This document shows, piece after piece, positions 48,314 to 57,682 of a stretch of DNA of 64,000 bases; position 1 is the stretch's first letter, and each line of letters opens with the position of its first letter. This DNA is from Longimicrobium sp. (lineage in GTDB: Bacteria > Gemmatimonadota > Gemmatimonadetes > Longimicrobiales > Longimicrobiaceae): assembly GCA_036377595.1 (NCBI GenBank), contig DASUYB010000143.1:1-64000 (forward strand), written 5' to 3'. Both the position numbers and the translations under genes were made by a program. Under the pieces are notes generated by a model. The model had not been told where the DNA came from and did not search any database. It was given only the letters and a program-made list of their open reading frames with translations.

Positions 48314-50554
48314 CTACAGCGGCTGTCCCGCGGTCACCATCCGCCGGGCCTCCTCGGCGTCCACCGGGCCGCCCACGAAGAAGCCCTGCACGAAGTCGCA
48401 CCCCAGGTCGCGCAGGCTTCCCATCTGCTCCTCGGTCTCCACCCCGCTGGCCACCACGGGGAGGTTCAGCGCGTGCGCCAGGCTCACGATGGCGCGCAGC
48501 ACCTCGGGGTCGGCCGCCGACTGCGCCAGCACCGAGCGGTGCACCTTCACCGCGTCCACCTCCAGCCGCCACAGCGAGCCGGGCGTCGAGCCCACCGTGC
48601 CGTACTGGTCCACCTGCACCACCACGCCCAGCGCGCGCAGGCCGCGGAGGACCTCTTCCACGCGCGGGTCGCCGAGCACCGCCTCCGACACCTCCAGGCG
48701 CAGCAGCGACGGCTTGGCGCCGGTCTCGGCCAGCACGCGGCGCACGTTCTCGACCCCGTCGGGCGACAGCAGCTCGCGCACCGACACGTTCACGCTGACC
48801 CGCGGCGAGCGGTCGCCGAACTGGCGCTGCCAGGCGTACAGCTGCCGGCAGGCCTCGCGCAGCACCCAGCGGTCGATCGCGGCCACCAGCCCCGTGTCCT
48901 CGGCCACCGGCACGAACTGGCCGGCCGAGAGGGTTCCCCGCTCGGGGTGGCGCCAGCGCACCAGCGCCTCGAACGAGGTGATGTGCCCCGTCTCCACCGA
49001 GATCACCGGCTGGTACTGCAGCGTCAGCCCGTCGCCGCGCACGGCCGTGCGGAGATCGGACTCGAGCTGCAGCCGCGCCAGCGTGCTCTCGTGCATCTCG
49101 CGGTCGAACAGCTCGTAGCGCGCCTTGCCGCCCTCCTTGGCGCGGTACAGCGCGGTGTCGGCCTGGCGCATCAGCTCGCCCAGGTCGTTCCCCGCGGTGG
49201 AGCTCACGGCGATGCCGATGCTGGTCGACACGAACAGCTCGTGCGGCGACAGCCGGAAGGGCGACACCAGCTCGGCGCGGATCCGGTCGGCCACGCGGGT
49301 CACGTCGCCCGGGTCGTGGATGGAGTGCAGGAGCACGGTGAACTCGTCGCCGCCCAGCCGGCACACGGTGTCGCCCGGTCGCACGCAGCGCTGCAGCCGC
49401 GCGGCGATGTCGATCAGCACGCGGTCGCCCAGCTCGTGCCCCATCTGGTCGTTCACGCGCTTGAAGTCGTCCACGTCCACCAGCAGCAGCGCGAACAGCG
49501 CCCCGGGCTCGCGGGTGGCGGCGCGGGCGGTGTGCTGCAGGCGGTCCAGGAAGAGCGCGCGGTTGGGAAGGCCGGTCAGCGGGTCGTGCAGCGCCTCGTG
49601 GGCCAGCTGCTCCTCGAGCCGCTTCTGGCGGGTGACGTCGCGGGCCAGCCCCTGCACCCCCGCCTCGGCGCCCTCGCGGCGCACGGGCGACTCGATCAGC
49701 TCCAGGAACACGGTGCGGCCGCTGCGGTGGCGGAAGCAGGACACGCGCGCGCCGTCGTGGTCGCCGCCCATCCCGTCGCGGCCGGGGATCTCGGGCTGCC
49801 CCGCGTCGGCCAGGCGGCAGAGCGGCGTGCCCACCAGCTCGTCGGGCGCGTAGCCCAGCACGCGGCTGACGCCGGGAGACACGTACTCCAGCACCCCCTC
49901 GGCGTCCTGGTGGTAGAAGAAGAGCGCGGCGCTCCCGTCCACCACGTGGCGCAGGATCTCGCCGGCGGCGTGCGCGGCGCCGGCGGCCGGCTCGGGCACC
50001 AGGTACAGAAGCGTGCACCCCTCGGGGAGCGCGGCCAGGCGCACGGTGGCGTCCTGGCGCTGCCCGTCGCGGCGCGCCAGGGCCAGCGACACCTCCTGGG
50101 TGGCGCCGGCGCGGGCGGCGTCGATCGCCTCCTGCGCGCGGGTGCGGTCCTCGGGCCAGATCAGCGAAAGGAAGGGGGCCTCGATCAGCGAGACGGCGGG
50201 CGCGTGCCAGAGGTGGCGGCAGGCGGGGTTGGCCGCGGCCACCCGCCCCCACGCGTCCACGGCGATCACCGCGTTCGGGTCGCTCAGGAACACGCCCCGG
50301 TAGTCCAGGCCTTCCGGGGCGCACTCCACCGGGGCGCCTCCCGTCTGCGCCGTCACGCCGGAGGGGAGCCGCTCCGGCCGCGCGATGTCGGCGGGCACAC
50401 TCGTTGGCTCCGGTGCGCGGGTAGAAGGAGGGCCGGCGGGTTGCCGGGGCGGATGAGCGCCAGTGTGGGGGGCAAGAAGCACGCAACCGTCCGGGGTCAC
50501 GCGGTGAAAGGACCGATGCTGCGCAAGTCGTTTTCCGGCAGGGTGATGCGACAT
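48314..50554 (-). CDS. PAS-PAS-GGDEF-EAL protein with a degenerate EAL domain
   Basis: The product is up to 746 aa. Two PAS domains (about residues 88-200 and 210-325) are followed by a GGDEF domain with intact LGGDEFTVLL (near residue 400) and an EAL domain (SFEALVRWRHP near 527). The diguanylate cyclase site is complete. In the EAL domain the loop-6 DDFGTG motif reads VDQYGTVGST, the lysine motif K-I-D reads KVH, and AEGVE reads ASGVE, so phosphodiesterase activity is doubtful. The start is uncertain: GTG 50398 has GGAG upstream and lies after the candidate sigma54 site at 50523. Confidence 0.9.
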   Translation of the reverse strand: MSHHPAGKRLAQHRSFHRVTPDGCVLLAPHTGAHPPRQPAGPPSTRAPEPTSVPADIARPERLPSGVTAQTGGAPVECAPEGLDYRGVFLSDPNAVIAVDAWGRVAAANPACRHLWHAPAVSLIEAPFLSLIWPEDRTRAQEAIDAARAGATQEVSLALARRDGQRQDATVRLAALPEGCTLLYLVPEPAAGAAHAAGEILRHVVDGSAALFFYHQDAEGVLEYVSPGVSRVLGYAPDELVGTPLCRLADAGQPEIPGRDGMGGDHDGARVSCFRHRSGRTVFLELIESPVRREGAEAGVQGLARDVTRQKRLEEQLAHEALHDPLTGLPNRALFLDRLQHTARAATREPGALFALLLVDVDDFKRVNDQMGHELGDRVLIDIAARLQRCVRPGDTVCRLGGDEFTVLLHSIHDPGDVTRVADRIRAELVSPFRLSPHELFVSTSIGIAVSSTAGNDLGELMRQADTALYRAKEGGKARYELFDREMHESTLARLQLESDLRTAVRGDGLTLQYQPVISVETGHITSFEALVRWRHPERGTLSAGQFVPVAEDTGLVAAIDRWVLREACRQLYAWQRQFGDRSPRVSVNVSVRELLSPDGVENVRRVLAETGAKPSLLRLEVSEAVLGDPRVEEVLRGLRALGVVVQVDQYGTVGSTPGSLWRLEVDAVKVHRSVLAQSAADPEVLRAIVSLAHALNLPVVASGVETEEQMGSLRDLGCDFVQGFFVGGPVDAEEARRMVTAGQPL
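50523..50537 (-). promoter_or_regulatory. weak sigma54-like site before the GGDEF-EAL gene
   Basis: Minus strand: CGGAAA-N5-TTGC with GG-N10-GC. If real, translation must start downstream of 50510. Confidence 0.3.
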
Positions 50555-50591
50555 CCCTGCGGCGGAGGCGGCGGTGCGAACGGCGTTCGGC

Positions 50592-50613
50592 GGTGCGGCA
50601 CGCGCTCAACAGG
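50592..50613. promoter_or_regulatory. degenerate palindrome, candidate activator site
   Basis: GGTGCGGC-ACGCGC-TCAACAGG keeps the 8-6-8 layout with 6/8 matching arms, 67 bp upstream of 50537. The 50620-50926 stretch holds no recognised gene. Confidence 0.25.
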
Positions 50614-50926
50614 TGCGGCACGCGGGGGCGCTTCCGGCGCGCCGGCGCGTTGCAGATGAGACGAGAATCTCAAGCTGCGACGCGGAAACTCGTCGCCTTC
50701 GTCCGGTCTCCGCGCCCGCCCGATCGGGCGGAAAACGCCTCGATCTCGCCTCGAGTCAGCGGCATCGGCAGGATCGACGATCGGATCAACGGCAGTCTCC
50801 GCCGCTCCACGCGAGAGCCTTCCGCTCGAGCCACCCTGCGGCGAAGGGCCCACCCGTGCGGGGAAGGCCCTTCCGCGGTCCATCGGTCGTGCGAGCGAGG
50901 GAGCGGAGGCGTCCCCGCGACCGCCC

Positions 50927-50962
50927 GTCCCGCGTCCGCCCGGGGAATCGGGCGGACGGGAC
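50927..50962 (-). terminator. terminator of the exosortase operon
   Basis: GTCC..CGTCCGCCCG pairs with CGGGCGGACGGGAC around GGGAAT, directly after the last gene of the 53,858->50,971 operon. Confidence 0.65.
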
Positions 50963-50970
50963 ACGCTGCG

Positions 50971-51498
50971 TCAGGTGGCGTTTTCCTTGAGGCGCGGCGC
51001 CACCAGCACGCTGTCGGCGCGGGCGGACTTGCGCGCGCCCACCACCGTCTTCTCGCGGCGCGTGGCCCTCCACCCCGCCAGGCCCAGCGCGGCCGCGCTG
51101 GGAATGATCAGCGCCGCCATCAGCAGCGCGGTGCCGGCCGCCGTGGTCATCTGAGAACGCATGCGCGGGTCGACCATCGCCCGCAGCTGCAGGAAGTCCA
51201 TGCTGAACATGGCCGCCACCACCACGCCGCCCACCGCGATCAGCAGGCAGAGCGTGGCCAGCGTGCGCACGGTGCGCCGGTGCTCGAGCGCCACGCCGGC
51301 CAGCATGGCCAGCAGGATCCCCAGCAGCGGGGTGACTAGCGTCTTCAGCACCAGTCCGCCCACGCCGAAGCGCCAGGAGAGCTCGCCCGGCTGGAAGGGC
51401 CACGAGCCGGCGCCCACCTCGATCGCGGGAACCAGCGCGATCATCGCCGCCACGGGATACACGGCCAAAAGCACGGGCCGGCGGTTCATCTCGTCCAT
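50971..51498 (-). CDS. unknown four-helix membrane protein in the exosortase operon
   Basis: The 175-aa protein has four predicted membrane helices: VLLAVYPVAAMIALVPAIEV, VLKTLVTPLLGILLAMLAGV, LATLCLLIAVGGVVVAAMFS and ALLMAALIIPSAAALGLAGW. A Lys/Arg-rich C-terminal tail follows. I do not recognise a family. It lies 50 bp after EpsI in the same orientation, so it may assist exosortase or export. ATG 51498 has GGAG 6 nt upstream; ATG 51510 is an alternative. Confidence 0.75.
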   Translation of the reverse strand: MDEMNRRPVLLAVYPVAAMIALVPAIEVGAGSWPFQPGELSWRFGVGGLVLKTLVTPLLGILLAMLAGVALEHRRTVRTLATLCLLIAVGGVVVAAMFSMDFLQLRAMVDPRMRSQMTTAAGTALLMAALIIPSAAALGLAGWRATRREKTVVGARKSARADSVLVAPRLKENAT

Positions 51499-51548
51499 GG
51501 GAAGCTCCATCTCCTTGCCGGGTGGGGATTGAAATGCGGCCCAGGGCT

Positions 51549-52190
51549 TCACCCGGGCTGGGGGAGCGCCCGCGCCACGGCCGGAACCGCCGTGAGGGCG
51601 GCGCGCACCGCCACCTCTTCCGCGCGGGCCTCGCTTCCGTCCACCGGAACGATCACCCGCACCAGTGCCTCCTCGGTGCGGCGCCGGAGCGCCGCGTCGC
51701 GCAGGAGGTTCCACTTCACCGCGTACTCGTCCGCCGTCACCCGGCCCCGCCCCTGGTACCAGTACAGCACCAGCGCGCGCTGCCCCTCGTTCTGCAGCAG
51801 CGCCCGGTTCACCGTCACCGGGCCGGCCGCCGTGGCCACGCGCATCGTCCGCGTCGTCAGCACCTCCCACCCCGCGCCGGGAAGGCAGTTCTTCGGCGAG
51901 TGGATGGTCCGCCCCTGCGCCTGGCTGCGGTAGTAGCCCACGTAGAGGGAGAAGGCCGCGGCGGCGCCGGGCTGGGCGTAGACGCGCATCAGGTAGTCGT
52001 CCATCCCCGCCACGCGCCGCTCCTCGTCGCCGATCTGGCGGTCGCGCCCGACCCAGGCGCCGATGCGCGCGGGGACGGCCTCGGCCAGCGGCACCTGCAG
52101 GGGGAGCGAGCGCTGCCGCCCCGAGGCGGCCACCAGCAGCGCGCCGGCGGCCAGCACGGTGGCGGGGGCCCACCAGCGCCGGGCGCTCAC
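51549..52190 (-). CDS. epsI: EpsI family protein (exosortase-associated)
   Basis: The 213-aa protein has an N-terminal membrane anchor (WWAPATVLAAGALLVAAS) and the EpsI core: LPLQVPLAEAVPARIGAWVG, DYLMRVYAQPG, SLYVGYYRSQAQGRTIHSPK, then NCLPGAGWEV and VLYWYQGRGRVTADEYAVKW. EpsI is often fused or adjacent to exosortases; its molecular role is unsettled. GTG 52190 overlaps the exosortase stop by 4 bp (GTGA). Confidence 0.92.
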   Translation of the reverse strand: MSARRWWAPATVLAAGALLVAASGRQRSLPLQVPLAEAVPARIGAWVGRDRQIGDEERRVAGMDDYLMRVYAQPGAAAAFSLYVGYYRSQAQGRTIHSPKNCLPGAGWEVLTTRTMRVATAAGPVTVNRALLQNEGQRALVLYWYQGRGRVTADEYAVKWNLLRDAALRRRTEEALVRVIVPVDGSEARAEEVAVRAALTAVPAVARALPQPG

Positions 52191-53086
52191 GCGGCCTCCG
52201 GCACGAAGCGGCGCTCCACGCGCGTGAGCCCGGCGGCGATGGCGCCCAGGATGGCCAGCGCGGCCAGGTAGATCAGCCACCCCTCGGTCAGGTGCATGAA
52301 CCCGTCGCCCAGGCGGGGGTCCACGAACACCACCAGGAAGCCGGTGAGGAAGACGCGCACGCCGTTCAGCAGCACGGCCACCGGAAGCGCCAGCGCCAGC
52401 AGCACGCCGCGCGCCGTCGCCGTGCGCAGCCACAGCCCCCCGGCGAGCAGGGCGATGGCCAGCAGCGCCGAGAGCGAGCGCAGCCCGCTGCACGCCTCGG
52501 TCACGAACAGGCTGCGGCCGGGGAGGTTGATCACGTTCCCCGTGAGCTCCACCGGGATGTTGCGCCAGTGCAGCATGGCCGCGCCCAGCGCCGAGGCCTT
52601 GAACTGCAGCGGCAGCGCCAGCGAGGCCATCACCACGGCGGGAAGGGGGATGCAGAGCACCAGCAGCCCGAACGGGAGCCACCAGCGCGCCACCTGCCGC
52701 CATCCCCACACGAACACGACCAGCGCGGCCAGCGCCACGAGCAGCGACAGCCGCATGGTGAAGAGCTCGGCGGCCAGGCCGGAGAGCCACCTCAGGCCGA
52801 CGGCGCCCGCCAGCAGCGCCACGCCGGCGCCCTGCCGGGGCGCGGGGCGGGCGACGAGGCCGGCGCGCCAGGCCAGCCACGCGGCCACGGGGGCCAGCAG
52901 GAGGCCGTGGCCCGCGTTGGGGTCGCTCCACCAGTCGCGCGCCAGCGTGGCGGCGGGGCGCCAGAACAGCACCGCGAACGCCGCCGCGGCGATCACCGGG
53001 GCGGCGGCTGCGGTCGCGCCGGCCAGGCGGGCCCGGGCGCGCGGCGCGGCGGAAAGCGCCAGCTCGGTCACGGCATCACCAACCAC
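52187..53086 (-). CDS. xrt: exosortase
   Basis: The 299-aa integral membrane protein has about eight helices and the catalytic triad of exosortases: Cys 199 in FVTEACSGLRSL, Arg 244 in LLNGVRVFLTGF and His 265 in DGFMHLTEGW. It is a transpeptidase-like enzyme that cleaves PEP-CTERM signals at the membrane; the substrates in this window are at 38496 and 46360. It overlaps the sugar transferase gene by 11 bp and EpsI by 4 bp. The subtype is not assigned from sequence alone, although the neighbouring deacetylase and FemAB genes are the kinds seen with XrtA. Confidence 0.94.
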   Translation of the reverse strand: MVGDAVTELALSAAPRARARLAGATAAAAPVIAAAAFAVLFWRPAATLARDWWSDPNAGHGLLLAPVAAWLAWRAGLVARPAPRQGAGVALLAGAVGLRWLSGLAAELFTMRLSLLVALAALVVFVWGWRQVARWWLPFGLLVLCIPLPAVVMASLALPLQFKASALGAAMLHWRNIPVELTGNVINLPGRSLFVTEACSGLRSLSALLAIALLAGGLWLRTATARGVLLALALPVAVLLNGVRVFLTGFLVVFVDPRLGDGFMHLTEGWLIYLAALAILGAIAAGLTRVERRFVPEAA

Positions 53087-53858
53087 CGCGGCGCAGGACC
53101 ACCGTGGGCACGGTGCGCAGCAGGATGGCCAAGTCGCGCCGCACCGAGCGGGTGGCGATGTACTCCAGGTCCAGCTGCACCTTGCCGCGCACGTCGTCGA
53201 GCGAGCGGTCGTAGGGCTGGTTCACCTGCGCCCACCCGGTGATGCCGGGAAGGACGCGCTGGCGCTCGGCGTAGCGGTCCACCTGCTCGCGCAGTTCGGC
53301 GAAGATGCGGGGCTGCTCGGGGCGCGGGCCCACCAGGTTCATGTCGCCGCGCAGCACGTTGAACAGCTGCGGGAGCTCGTCGAGCCGGTACTTGCGCAGC
53401 ATCCGGCCCAGGCGGGTCACGCGGGGGTCGTCGGGCTGCGCCCACACCTGCAGGCGGTCGTCCGACGAGGCGGTCATCGTGCGGAACTTGTACATGGTGA
53501 AGAGCCGGCCGCCGTAGTCGAAGGTCCGGCGCCAGCGGTTGTCGGCGCTTCCCGGGGCGCGGCGGTCGACCCCCACGCGTACCTGGCGGAAGATGACGGG
53601 GCCGCGCGAGGTGAGCTTCACCAGCAGGGCGATCAGCAGCATCAGCGGCGCGGCCAGCGCCAGGAGCAGGAGCGCCGCGGCCACGTTCAGCGCGCGGACC
53701 GCGTCCACGTCCAGCCGCACGCCCTGGAACGGGCGGGGGATGGACAGCTCGGGCACGGGGGCCGGCGAGATCACCAGCTCGTCGGCGGTCACGAGGCGGG
53801 GGTAGGTGAAGGACGCCCGTGGAAGGCTCCGGCGTCGCGTCGCGGTCTCGGGGGGCAC
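53076..53858 (-). CDS. initiating sugar transferase (polyprenyl phosphate sugar-1-phosphate transferase)
   Basis: The 260-aa protein has one membrane helix (AAALLLLALAAPLMLLIALL) and the bacterial sugar transferase domain: LTSRGPVIFRQVRVGVD, FTMYKFRTMTASSDDR, LRKYRLDELPQLFNVLRGDM, NLVGPRPEQPRIF and PGITGWAQVNQPY. It loads the first sugar phosphate onto undecaprenyl phosphate. GTG 53858 (GGAG 9 nt upstream) is preferred over a TTG at 53924 because it lies downstream of the candidate sigma54 site. Confidence 0.92.
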   Translation of the reverse strand: MPPETATRRRSLPRASFTYPRLVTADELVISPAPVPELSIPRPFQGVRLDVDAVRALNVAAALLLLALAAPLMLLIALLVKLTSRGPVIFRQVRVGVDRRAPGSADNRWRRTFDYGGRLFTMYKFRTMTASSDDRLQVWAQPDDPRVTRLGRMLRKYRLDELPQLFNVLRGDMNLVGPRPEQPRIFAELREQVDRYAERQRVLPGITGWAQVNQPYDRSLDDVRGKVQLDLEYIATRSVRRDLAILLRTVPTVVLRRGGW

Positions 53859-53930
53859 GTCTGGGGGCTCCGGCGAGGGTGGTCCGTGGCAGGGCCTGCG
53901 AGTCGCGGCGTGCCACCAAGGCAATGCCCG

Positions 53931-53945
53931 TGCGCGGCGGTGCCA
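53931..53945 (-). promoter_or_regulatory. sigma54-like promoter of the exosortase operon
   Basis: Minus strand: TGGCAC-N5-CGCA. The -24 half is perfect, the -12 half is poor. A palindrome lies 95 bp upstream. Confidence 0.45.
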
Positions 53946-54028
53946 TTCACATAACCAGTTGAACCGTAATCACTTGGGTGGTTCGGGCGGTCCGAGGGTG
54001 CCGTTCCGGACGTGGTGGCCCGCCCACA

Positions 54029-54049
54029 GGTGTGGCGAGAGCCCACACC
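54029..54049. promoter_or_regulatory. perfect palindrome, candidate activator site
   Basis: GGTGTGG-CGAGAGC-CCACACC: two exact 7-bp arms around 7 bp, similar to the 15297/57503 element, upstream of the sugar transferase-exosortase operon. A GC-rich GTGGCGC...GCGCCAC palindrome follows at once. Confidence 0.5.
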
Positions 54050-54151
54050 GGTGGCGCGCGCGCGCCACAGCCGTCGCGATCTTCCGCAACACCCCGTCCG
54101 GAGACCTTCGCGATCTCCACGCCTCGGTGCACACGTGATAGAGACAGAAAG

Positions 54152-54246
54152 TCTCACGCGGAGGCGCGGAGAACAGCGGAGGAGGTTCGTCACGACGTGA
54201 GTTCTCCGCGTCTCCGTGTCTCCGCGTCTCCGCGGCTCCGCGTGAG
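54152..54246. repeat. dispersed hairpin repeat (imperfect)
   Basis: The outer arms TCTCACGCGGAG and CTCCGCGTGAG pair and the interior repeats CGCGGAG/CTCCGCG units. The same ends occur at 30684 and near 60255. Confidence 0.65.
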
Positions 54247-54277
54247 GCCTCTTTTCATCCTGTACCGGGACGAAACG

Positions 54278-54312
54278 AAGCCCTCTCCCGCGTTGCGGCG
54301 GCGAGAAGGCTT
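54278..54312 (-). terminator. terminator of the RR-HK operon
   Basis: GAAGCC-x-TCTC pairs with GAGA-x-GGCTTC, 25 bp after the histidine kinase stop. Confidence 0.5.
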
Positions 54313-54337
54313 CGGGATGAGATGATGCTGGAAGCAG

Positions 54338-55348
54338 CTACGGCTGCTCGGCGCGGGGGAGGTGCAGGGTGAACCAGAAGCGGGTGCCGTCGCCCGGCGT
54401 GCTCTCGACGGAGAGCTCGCCGTCCATCTGGCCCAGCAGCTTGCGGCAGATGCCCAGCCCCAGGCCGGTGCCCGAGAAGCCGTAGCCGCGGCGGTGCGGG
54501 CGCGGGCGGTAGAGGCCGCCCACCGCGTCCAGCGCCTCGGGCGCGATGCCGCGGCCGGTGTCGCGCACCGAGAAGCGCACGCGGGCGTCGCCGTCGGCCT
54601 CGGCCGTGAGCTCCACCCACCCGCTGTCGGTGGAGTGCAGCGCGTTGACCGCCAGGTTCAGCATCACCCGGCTGAGCGCCACCGCGTCGCCCAGGCGGTG
54701 GTCGTCGCGCAGCACGTGCAGGCGGATTTCCACCCCCTTCTCCTCGGCCAGCGGCGCCACCACGTCGCGCAGCGAGTCGAAGAGCGAGCGCAGCGACAGC
54801 GGCGAGCGCTCGCCGCCCGCGCCGGCGCCGCGGTTCAGCTCGATGGTGTCGCTGACCAGCGCCACCATCCCCAGCGCGGCGCTGTAGATGATCCCCACCT
54901 GCCGGCGCTGCGACTCGGAGAGCGCGCCGCTCTGCCCCTCGCGCAGCGCGCCGGCCAGGAAGAGGATGGAGGTGAGGGGGCTGCGCAGGTCGTGCGCGAA
55001 CTCGGCCAGCGGCTCCAGCGGCGACGGCCCGCCGCCGGGGTTCAGCAGCTGGTCGCGGACGCGGTCGAAGGCGCCCAGCACCGCGGCCGCCTCGGCCGGC
55101 GAGGGCGCGTCGTCGTCCGCCGCCAGCCACCCGGCCACCACGGCGGCGCGCAGCCGGTCCAGCAGCACCAGGGGATAGCTGGGCGCCAGCGTGGCGGGCC
55201 GCGCGGCCTCGGCGGCCACGCGGCCCGTCAGCTCCGAGAGGAGCACGGCGTCGCCCGCGCTGCGGGCGACGCCGTCGGCTGCCTGCTGGAGGGTGCCGGA
55301 CGCCCCGGTGCTCGGCTCGGCCGGGGCGGCGGGTTCGGCGGTGGCCAT
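54338..55348 (-). CDS. histidine kinase paired with the sigma54 response regulator
   Basis: The 336-aa protein has an N-terminal ~100-residue helical region without a known sensor fold, HisKA with [20 protein letters not shown] (His 119), N-box [15 protein letters not shown]1 [14 protein letters not shown] and G2 [20 protein letters not shown]. No membrane helix is seen, so it should sense a cytoplasmic signal or partner. It starts 10 bp after the response regulator stop and is clearly co-transcribed. Functionally it fits the PrsK slot of PEP-CTERM systems. Confidence 0.92.
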   Translation of the reverse strand: MATAEPAAPAEPSTGASGTLQQAADGVARSAGDAVLLSELTGRVAAEAARPATLAPSYPLVLLDRLRAAVVAGWLAADDDAPSPAEAAAVLGAFDRVRDQLLNPGGGPSPLEPLAEFAHDLRSPLTSILFLAGALREGQSGALSESQRRQVGIIYSAALGMVALVSDTIELNRGAGAGGERSPLSLRSLFDSLRDVVAPLAEEKGVEIRLHVLRDDHRLGDAVALSRVMLNLAVNALHSTDSGWVELTAEADGDARVRFSVRDTGRGIAPEALDAVGGLYRPRPHRRGYGFSGTGLGLGICRKLLGQMDGELSVESTPGDGTRFWFTLHLPRAEQP

Positions 55349-55358
55349 GCGGTCTGCT

Positions 55359-56855
<1,497 letters not shown>

Positions 56856-56919
56856 CGCGAGCTCCGGGTGGGCTCCGGACGATGATCTCCGGACCGACGA
56901 TGGAATGGCGGATGGCATG

Positions 56920-57480
56920 AACGCGAGCCGGGGAGCAGGTCGCGGTGGGCACGCCGGGCGACCTTGCCGCCGCGTTCCCCGTGCCGGGCGAGCTTCCGGG
57001 CGCCGGTCGGGGCGCCCCGCTTTCGCACGGTCCGGGCCTTTCCGGAAGCACTCCGGCGGCGTAGCGGCCGGGGGAGCGTGCATCGGGTTTAGGGGGGCGA
57101 AGCGGCCGGCCGCGGGGTGAGGGCCGGGGCAAGAGGCGGACCAGACGTGCGGGAGAGGGCTGTCGTGGGCCTGCAAGAAATTGCTGCATAAACAGATATG
57201 CGTCAAGCCAGTCGCACGTTCGGCCATCCGGACGCAGGAGACGGCTGGAACGCCGCGTTGCAGGATTGTATCGAAACGTGCTCTCCCGGGTTCGCACGCG
57301 AGTGTCCGCGCACCTGCGAGCCGCACGGGTTTCGCGCCCGCAATCCCGATCCTAGCGCGACAAACATCCGCTGTAAAGCTTCTCGTTCGTCTCCGCGCGA
57401 GACTCGGCGGAAAAGCCGCATGCGGCCGGATACGGCGCGGGACGCGGGGAAACGCGTCGTCGGCGGAAGCGGGGGAGCGG
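56920..57480. other. divergent intergenic region
   Basis: This is the gap between the response regulator and Wzc-like genes. I see no gene here. The region 57160-57400 is less GC-rich and may contain the response-regulator promoter, but no convincing -35/-10 or sigma54 element was found for it. Confidence 0.4.
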
Positions 57481-57502
57481 GGAGGGCCGGGTGGTGCCCA
57501 CA

Positions 57503-57524
57503 GGTGTTGCGCGCGTGCAACACT
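57503..57524. promoter_or_regulatory. near-perfect palindrome, candidate activator site
   Basis: GGTGTTGC-GCGCGT-GCAACACT: 7-bp arms are exact, and the sequence is almost identical to the element at 15297 although 42 kb apart. It lies 88 bp upstream of the sigma54-like site at 57600. Confidence 0.65.
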
Positions 57525-57599
57525 CCGCCGTGCCCGGGCGGGGGCCGTGCGGCGGGCCGGGGAGAGCGGCTACGCGCGCGCGTGCGGTGCGGCGCGCTC

Positions 57600-57614
57600 C
57601 GGCCCCGTCGTTGC
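57600..57614 (+). promoter_or_regulatory. sigma54 promoter of the Wzc-like gene
   Basis: CGGCCC-N5-TTGC keeps GG-N10-GC and a perfect TTGC, 69 bp before ATG 57683. Confidence 0.55.
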
Positions 57615-57682
57615 GATAGCCGCGCGGCGCGGCGCCCGCGGTCCGCGCGGCGCCTCCCTCCCGAACGTCGGACGCGATTCCC

